NCBI RefSeq assembly: GCF_024746795.1
Contig: NZ_CP080524.1
Location: 2,830,001 to 2,894,000 of the forward strand
Source: Mesorhizobium sp. AR10
GTDB lineage: Bacteria > Pseudomonadota > Alphaproteobacteria > Rhizobiales > Rhizobiaceae
Direction: 5' to 3'
Length of the DNA: 64,000 bases
Shown: positions 61,508 to 64,000 of the stretch, one piece after another
How the letters are laid out: the number at the start of each line of letters is the position of its first letter
How positions within the stretch are numbered: position 1 is the first letter of the stretch
Position numbers and translations under genes: made by a program
The notes under the pieces: model-generated
Seen by the model: only the letters and a program-made list of their open reading frames with translations
Databases searched by the model: none
Told to the model about the DNA's origin: nothing

Positions 61508-62924
61508 GTGGCCACAGTTCAAGATGCGGAAGCGGCGCTTCGCACTCGACTGGCGCGGGACCTTCTACGAAAAAGCCTCTTCTCGTTCACATGGAGATGC
61601 TTCGAGGAGTTACATAAGGGATCCTCGACGCCGTTTGTTCCAAACTGGCATGTCAAGGCCATGTGCTATGCCTTGGAGCGTGTTGCCACCGGCGAATGCA
61701 AAAGGCTGCTCATTACGGTCCCGCCGCGCCACCTCAAATCAATCTGTGCCGCGGTCGCCTTTCCCTCATGGATGCTTGGCTTGTCTCCGACCACGAAAAT
61801 CATCGTTGCCAGTTACGGATCCGATCTGGCTTCGAGGCATTCTCGCGACTCCCGCACGATCCTGGAATGCGAGTTTTATCGTCGCTTGTTCCCAAACACG
61901 AAGATCGAGACAGCCAGGGAACATGAAATCGAATTGACCCAACGCGGATTCCGCAAAACCGCTTCCGTCAACGGCGCGGTCACCGGTCTCGGTGCCGATA
62001 TCCTAATCGTGGATGATCTCATGAAGGCGGCCGACGCTCATTCGCCGGTCGAACGGCAACGAGCTAAGGATTTCTACGATCAGAGTCTCTCGACCAGGCT
62101 CAACGACAAATCGAGCGGCAGGATCATTGCCATTCAGCAGCGGCTCCATGAAGACGATATCGCAGCGCATTTGATTGAGAAGGGAACATTTGCCCATCTT
62201 GATCTTTGCCATTGCGGAGAGTGATGAGGAGATCGCAACCGCCGACGATCGCGCCTTCTTTCGGGCTCGTGGCGAAGCTTTGTTTCCTCAGAGGGAACCG
62301 CTCGAAACGCTTACCGCCATGCGCCGAGAAATGGGTGAGGCTGCATTCTCGGCGCAATATCAACAAAACCCGGTAGCACCAGGCGGCAACCGCATCCGAT
62401 GGGAGCATTGGAACAGCTATGACGAGCCGCTCGACATTGAGGACTACCAGTTCCGCGTCCAAAGCTGGGACACCGGCATGTCAGCCGAGCCGACAAGTGA
62501 CTATTCCGCCTGCACCACATGGGGTTATCGTGACGGCAAATGGTGGCTGCTAGACGTTTACCGGTCGCGCTTGGACTTCGGAGGGTTACAAAAACAGGTT
62601 CTTTCGATGATGCGGCGCTTTCGCGCCGATAAAATCATCATTGAAAGTGCTGCAACGGGCAAACCCTTGATCCGCGAACTCATCCGGGAACGGCGCCTCA
62701 TTCAAAAGGTATTTCCATACTTCCCCCGTTTTGACAAAGAAGTGCGGCTCAACTCTCAGATAGCCAAGCTTGAAACGGGAAATTTCTTGCTTCCGAACGA
62801 AGCCCCTTGGCTCGGGGATTTCCGCAAAGAGTGCTTAGCCTTCCCGAACGGCAAGAACGACGACATGGTGGATAGCCTTCTCAATTTCTGGACTGGCTCG
62901 GGCAGCGAAGTGGGTTGGGCATAA
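61508..62924 (+). pseudogene. Phage terminase large subunit, frameshifted
   Basis: N-terminal ATPase part in one frame (to 62224): VPPRHLKSICAAVAFPSWML is the adapted Walker A region and ILIVDDLMKA the Walker B. C-terminal RNase H-like nuclease part in another frame (to 62924): VQSWDTG with the first acidic residue and KNDDMVDSLLNFW with the last. The frames meet at about 62201-62208: one reads FAHLDLCHC-stop, the other AIAESDEEIA, so a 1-base insertion or 2-base loss broke a TerL of about 470 residues. Start probably GTG 61508, just after the DUF5681 stop; TTG 61496 is the alternative. Confidence 0.82.
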
Positions 62925-63234
62925 TCAAAGACGTCTATTATAGGGCTCGCCGACCTAAATGATGTCCGATCTGTCGAGCCGTTGCCGCTGGGACATCATC
63001 GGGCGATCCTGTAAAGGATAGGCAACGCTACGGGTCACTTAGTATCCGATAGACCTGCATCTTAGTATCCGATAGAGCTGCATCAGGGAGAACCCTCAAC
63101 CCGCGCCGCAAAGTCGGAACTGTTGGAGGTAAGCCTCGAACTTAGACACAGCTTACGTTCATCTGGGTTCAACAGGATGAGATCGCCGCGTCGTTTCGAA
63201 GAAGTTCGATAGCGCCGGCAGATGCGAGAATCGA
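62925..63234. other. Intergenic region with an inverted repeat and a tandem repeat
   Basis: 310 bp. ATGATGTCC (62959-62967) and GGACATCAT (62991-62999) form a 9-bp perfect inverted repeat with a 23-nt loop, 35 bp after the terminase remnant. A 23-bp tandem duplication follows at 63038-63083. No gene seen. Confidence 0.55.
63038..63083 (+). repeat. 23-bp tandem repeat, two units
   Basis: Units 63038-63060 and 63061-63083 begin CTTAGTATCCGATAGA and differ at one base (CCTGCAT versus GCTGCAT). Located 152 bp before the nuclease-like gene. Confidence 0.75.
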
Positions 63235-64000
63235 ATGCCAATCTATAGTTTTGGAGAGAGCGACCTGACGGAGTTGACGCGAACGACCTTTGCGGAGCAA
63301 GGCATTGGCGAACGTAAGAACTTGCAAGCCCTCATTCGTGATCATGTAAGCGTCATATCACCCGACACGCTTGTGATCGCGGAAGAATTCTCAGAGTGGT
63401 CGGGCAGTGGCCGACGTATAGATTTGCTGGGGGTCTCAAAGGACGCAAGCTTAGTCGTTGTTGAGCTGAAACGCACAGAGACTGGCGAGCATATGGAGCT
63501 CCAAGCGCTGCGCTACGCAGCGATGGTTTCCACCCTTACCTACAAGCGAGCTATCCAGGTCTATGCCGACTACATCCGCAAACGAGGCCTTGAGAGGGAC
63601 GCCGAACGTGACCTGCTCGACTTCCTTGGCTGGGGTGAGCCGCGAGAGAGCGAGTTTGCTCAGGATGTTCGGATCGTCCTAGCCTCCGCCGACTTCTCGC
63701 AGGAACTGACTACGACCGTCATGTGGCTCATCGAGAGAGAGATCGAGATTCGTTGTGTCAGGCTGATACCATATAGTTTCCAAGGGAAACTCCTGCTCGA
63801 TGTTCAACAGGTAATCCCACTCCCGGAGGCCGAGGCGTATCAGGTGAAAATCCGCGAGCAATCGGAGGAGCGTCGGGAGGCAAAACGTGGCGAAGAGCGT
63901 TACCGCCTTCGGGAGGAATTCTGGAGAGAGCTTCTGGAACGCGCCAAGGCGCAAACACCGCTGCACGCGAACCTTTCACCAACCTCAGATACTTGGGTCC
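63235..64000 (+). CDS. PD-(D/E)XK nuclease-like protein (NucS/DUF4268-like), 3' truncated
   Basis: 255 residues visible from the ATG at 63235; the gene continues past the window. Begins MPIYSFGESDLTELTRTTF. The nuclease core is clear at about residues 45-95: EEFSEW, RRIDLLGV (metal-binding Asp) and VVVELKRTETGEHM (Glu-X-Lys), followed by QALRYAAMVSTLTYKRA. This is the pattern of DUF91/NucS-type and DUF4268 proteins, many of which lie in defence or mobile islands. From about residue 205 there is a charged, coiled-coil-like stretch (EEYRLREEFWREL type). Intact up to the edge, unlike its phage neighbours. Specific activity unknown. Confidence 0.75.
   Translation, partial: MPIYSFGESDLTELTRTTFAEQGIGERKNLQALIRDHVSVISPDTLVIAEEFSEWSGSGRRIDLLGVSKDASLVVVELKRTETGEHMELQALRYAAMVSTLTYKRAIQVYADYIRKRGLERDAERDLLDFLGWGEPRESEFAQDVRIVLASADFSQELTTTVMWLIEREIEIRCVRLIPYSFQGKLLLDVQQVIPLPEAEAYQVKIREQSEERREAKRGEERYRLREEFWRELLERAKAQTPLHANLSPTSDTWV

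Noticed and set aside
58559..64000. Integrase, tRNA target or att direct repeats bounding the phage remnant
   Set aside because: None seen in the window; the right edge lies outside it.
1..64000. CRISPR arrays, rRNA and tRNA genes
   Set aside because: No regularly spaced repeats and no tRNA- or rRNA-like sequence were recognised.

Overview
The window reads as a chromosomal or symbiotic-plasmid segment of an alphaproteobacterium of the order Rhizobiales, most likely Mesorhizobium-like. This is an inference from the high GC, the density of ABC transporters and sugar dehydrogenases, the plant-type LuxR solo and the overall gene style; no rRNA, tRNA or housekeeping marker is present to prove it.

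Region 1 (1-34.6 kb) is a large catabolic island. It encodes a TPP enzyme, a sugar-type ABC importer, two GMC oxidoreductases, a sugar isomerase, an aldehyde dehydrogenase, two Gfo/Idh dehydrogenases, a cupin-like protein, an SDR, an MFS carrier, hydantoinase A/B, a GH3-like protein, a 1133-residue molybdopterin/FNR/2Fe-2S fusion, a CofD-like protein, a racemase-like protein and a threonine aldolase. It ends with a 3-oxo-tetronate kinase/decarboxylase pair and a DeoR regulator. Nine copies of the palindrome TTAGATCGATCTAA lie in the upstream regions of most of its transcription units, including that of the LacI-family gene at 20899-21954. I read this as one self-contained LacI regulon. The OtnK/OtnC end would deliver a C4 intermediate to DHAP; the starting substrate cannot be named from sequence.

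Region 2 (35.1-39.6 kb) is a second sugar ABC importer of alpha-glucoside (AglEFGK) style on the minus strand. Region 3 (39.6-43.4 kb) is a gene-poor stretch with small membrane proteins, a decayed ABC-2 permease fragment and an exported alpha/beta hydrolase.

Region 4 (43.4-50.3 kb) is a compact divergent biosynthetic cluster. One arm has a type III polyketide synthase, a sulfotransferase, an MlaC-like protein and an ABC exporter pair. The other arm has a methyltransferase and an FAD-dependent oxidoreductase. The PKS, methyltransferase and flavoprotein set resembles phenolic-lipid (alkylresorcinol/quinone) pathways; the sulfotransferase and lipid-transport genes suggest a sulfated, exported product.

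Region 5 (50.7-58.5 kb) is a complete PipR/OryR-type plant-signal locus. It has a LuxR solo with the plant-associated Met/Trp substitutions in its ligand pocket, two proline iminopeptidases and a peptide-type ABC importer.

Region 6 (58.6-64 kb) is a lower-GC, decayed phage or island remnant: a ParB/DNA methyltransferase gene broken by a 5-bp tandem duplication, a DUF5681 protein, a frameshifted terminase large subunit, short repeats, and a PD-(D/E)XK-like nuclease gene running off the end. A degenerate 27-bp intergenic repeat occurs four times between 40.9 and 58.7 kb.
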